From contig NZ_PTRA01000005.1 of NCBI RefSeq assembly GCF_002943425.1, positions 186,001 through 250,000 on the forward strand: a stretch of 64,000 nucleotides of DNA, read 5' to 3'. Numbering within the stretch: the first letter of the stretch is position 1; each line of letters starts with the position of its first letter. This DNA comes from Siphonobacter curvatus (lineage in GTDB: Bacteria > Bacteroidota > Bacteroidia > Cytophagales > Spirosomataceae). The notes below the pieces were generated by a model. It did no database searches, was not told where the DNA came from, and saw nothing but the letters and a program-made list of their open reading frames with translations. Positions 63,672 through 64,000 of this stretch are shown piece by piece. The position numbers and the translations under genes are program-made.

Positions 63672-64000
63672 TTATTTATCAGTATCTACAAACCTGACAT
63701 CTACTGCTCCAGAAGCCTGCTTCCCTTTGATGGTCACCTTATACTCGGCTCCTTTCTGATTCACCAGATGGATTCGCTTTTCTTCCAGCGAATCAATTTT
63801 TTTATTGAGAATAACTGAGGAAGGCGACTGGATGGAAGCCTCTAATTCACCCCCCGTTTCCTTGAATTGGTACGCGAGATAGGTATCATTATCCGGTACC
63901 CGGAGCGTAAAGTTTTGCGTACCGTTTAGTTCTTTGAATTCTGCCTGGGTCCGTTCAGGGGTAGAAGAGCCTTGCCAGTTTTTAGTGGAAGTGCAAGAAT
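63672..64000 (-). CDS. Lipoprotein of unknown function, truncated at the window edge
   Basis: An open frame enters from the right edge of the window and stops with TAA at 63672-63674 read on the minus strand, giving about 109 residues. At the edge the sequence reads SC-TSTKNWQGSS, which fits a lipobox cysteine with the signal peptide just outside the window. The rest is beta-rich (FTLRVPDNDTYLAYQF, and EYKVTIKGKQ). I recognise no family. It probably sits in a membrane on the periplasmic side. Confidence 0.6.
   Translation of the reverse strand, partial: SCTSTKNWQGSSTPERTQAEFKELNGTQNFTLRVPDNDTYLAYQFKETGGELEASIQSPSSVILNKKIDSLEEKRIHLVNQKGAEYKVTIKGKQASGAVDVRFVDTDK

Overview
This window looks like chromosome from a Bacteroidota bacterium, most likely a member of the Cytophagales (Spirosoma/Siphonobacter-like). 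The reasons are start sites without clear Shine-Dalgarno sequences, secreted GH127, DUF5695 and DUF885 proteins, bestrophin and DUF4153 membrane proteins, and a subtype I-B CRISPR-Cas locus of the Cst1/Cst2/Cas5t kind. The lineage is inferred from family content, not measured. No tRNA, rRNA or intact insertion sequence was seen. Layout: 1-15 kb is an alpha-glucan and trehalose cluster, all on the minus strand except its flanks. One apparent operon is glgX/treX, treZ and a treY-malQ fusion. A second holds two DUF421 membrane proteins, a GH13 alpha-glucosidase and a second treZ. Debranching of glycogen or maltodextrin, formation of a terminal trehalose unit (TreY), its release (TreZ) and recycling of short maltodextrins (MalQ) form a coherent pathway. 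A YqhD-type alcohol dehydrogenase follows. 15-35 kb is carbohydrate- and peptide-related accessory metabolism: a secreted glycosidase-like protein, a cytosolic GH15 enzyme, bestrophin, polysaccharide deacetylase, serine hydrolase, GH127 arabinofuranosidase, an ArsR/SRPBCC pair with two matching operator-like palindromes, and a three-gene run of S9 peptidase, DUF885 and DUF5695. 35-40 kb is less ordinary. It contains a decayed SRPBCC-like fragment, several small unrecognised membrane or secreted proteins, a duplicated palindromic box in front of a DUF4153 operon, and a gene that appears frameshifted in a T homopolymer. 39.7-52.2 kb is the defence island: a divergent WYL regulator, cas6-cas8b(cst1-like)-cas7-cas5-cas3-cas4-cas1-cas2, a 214-bp leader with repeated palindromes and a hairpin, then an array of 45 repeats (44 perfect copies of one 30-bp unit plus a decayed terminal copy) and 44 spacers of 35 or 36 bp. 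The lack of decay inside the array and the complete adaptation and interference genes suggest a working system. The Cas8 protein appears to have lost the CXXC pairs for which its family is named. 52.2-64 kb begins with a cold-shock-type operon (DEAD-box helicase, cold-shock-domain protein, CspA-like) behind a long untranslated region. It continues with a DsbA-like protein, a Crp-family regulator, a DUF4267-cupin fusion, a Bcr/CflA exporter, an Imm32-like protein, an AraC regulator, two alpha/beta hydrolases and a truncated lipoprotein gene at the edge. I found no clearly new multi-gene system. The best leads are the CRISPR leader architecture, the Cas8 variant, the TreY-MalQ fusion, the DUF4153 box pair and the frameshifted gene.
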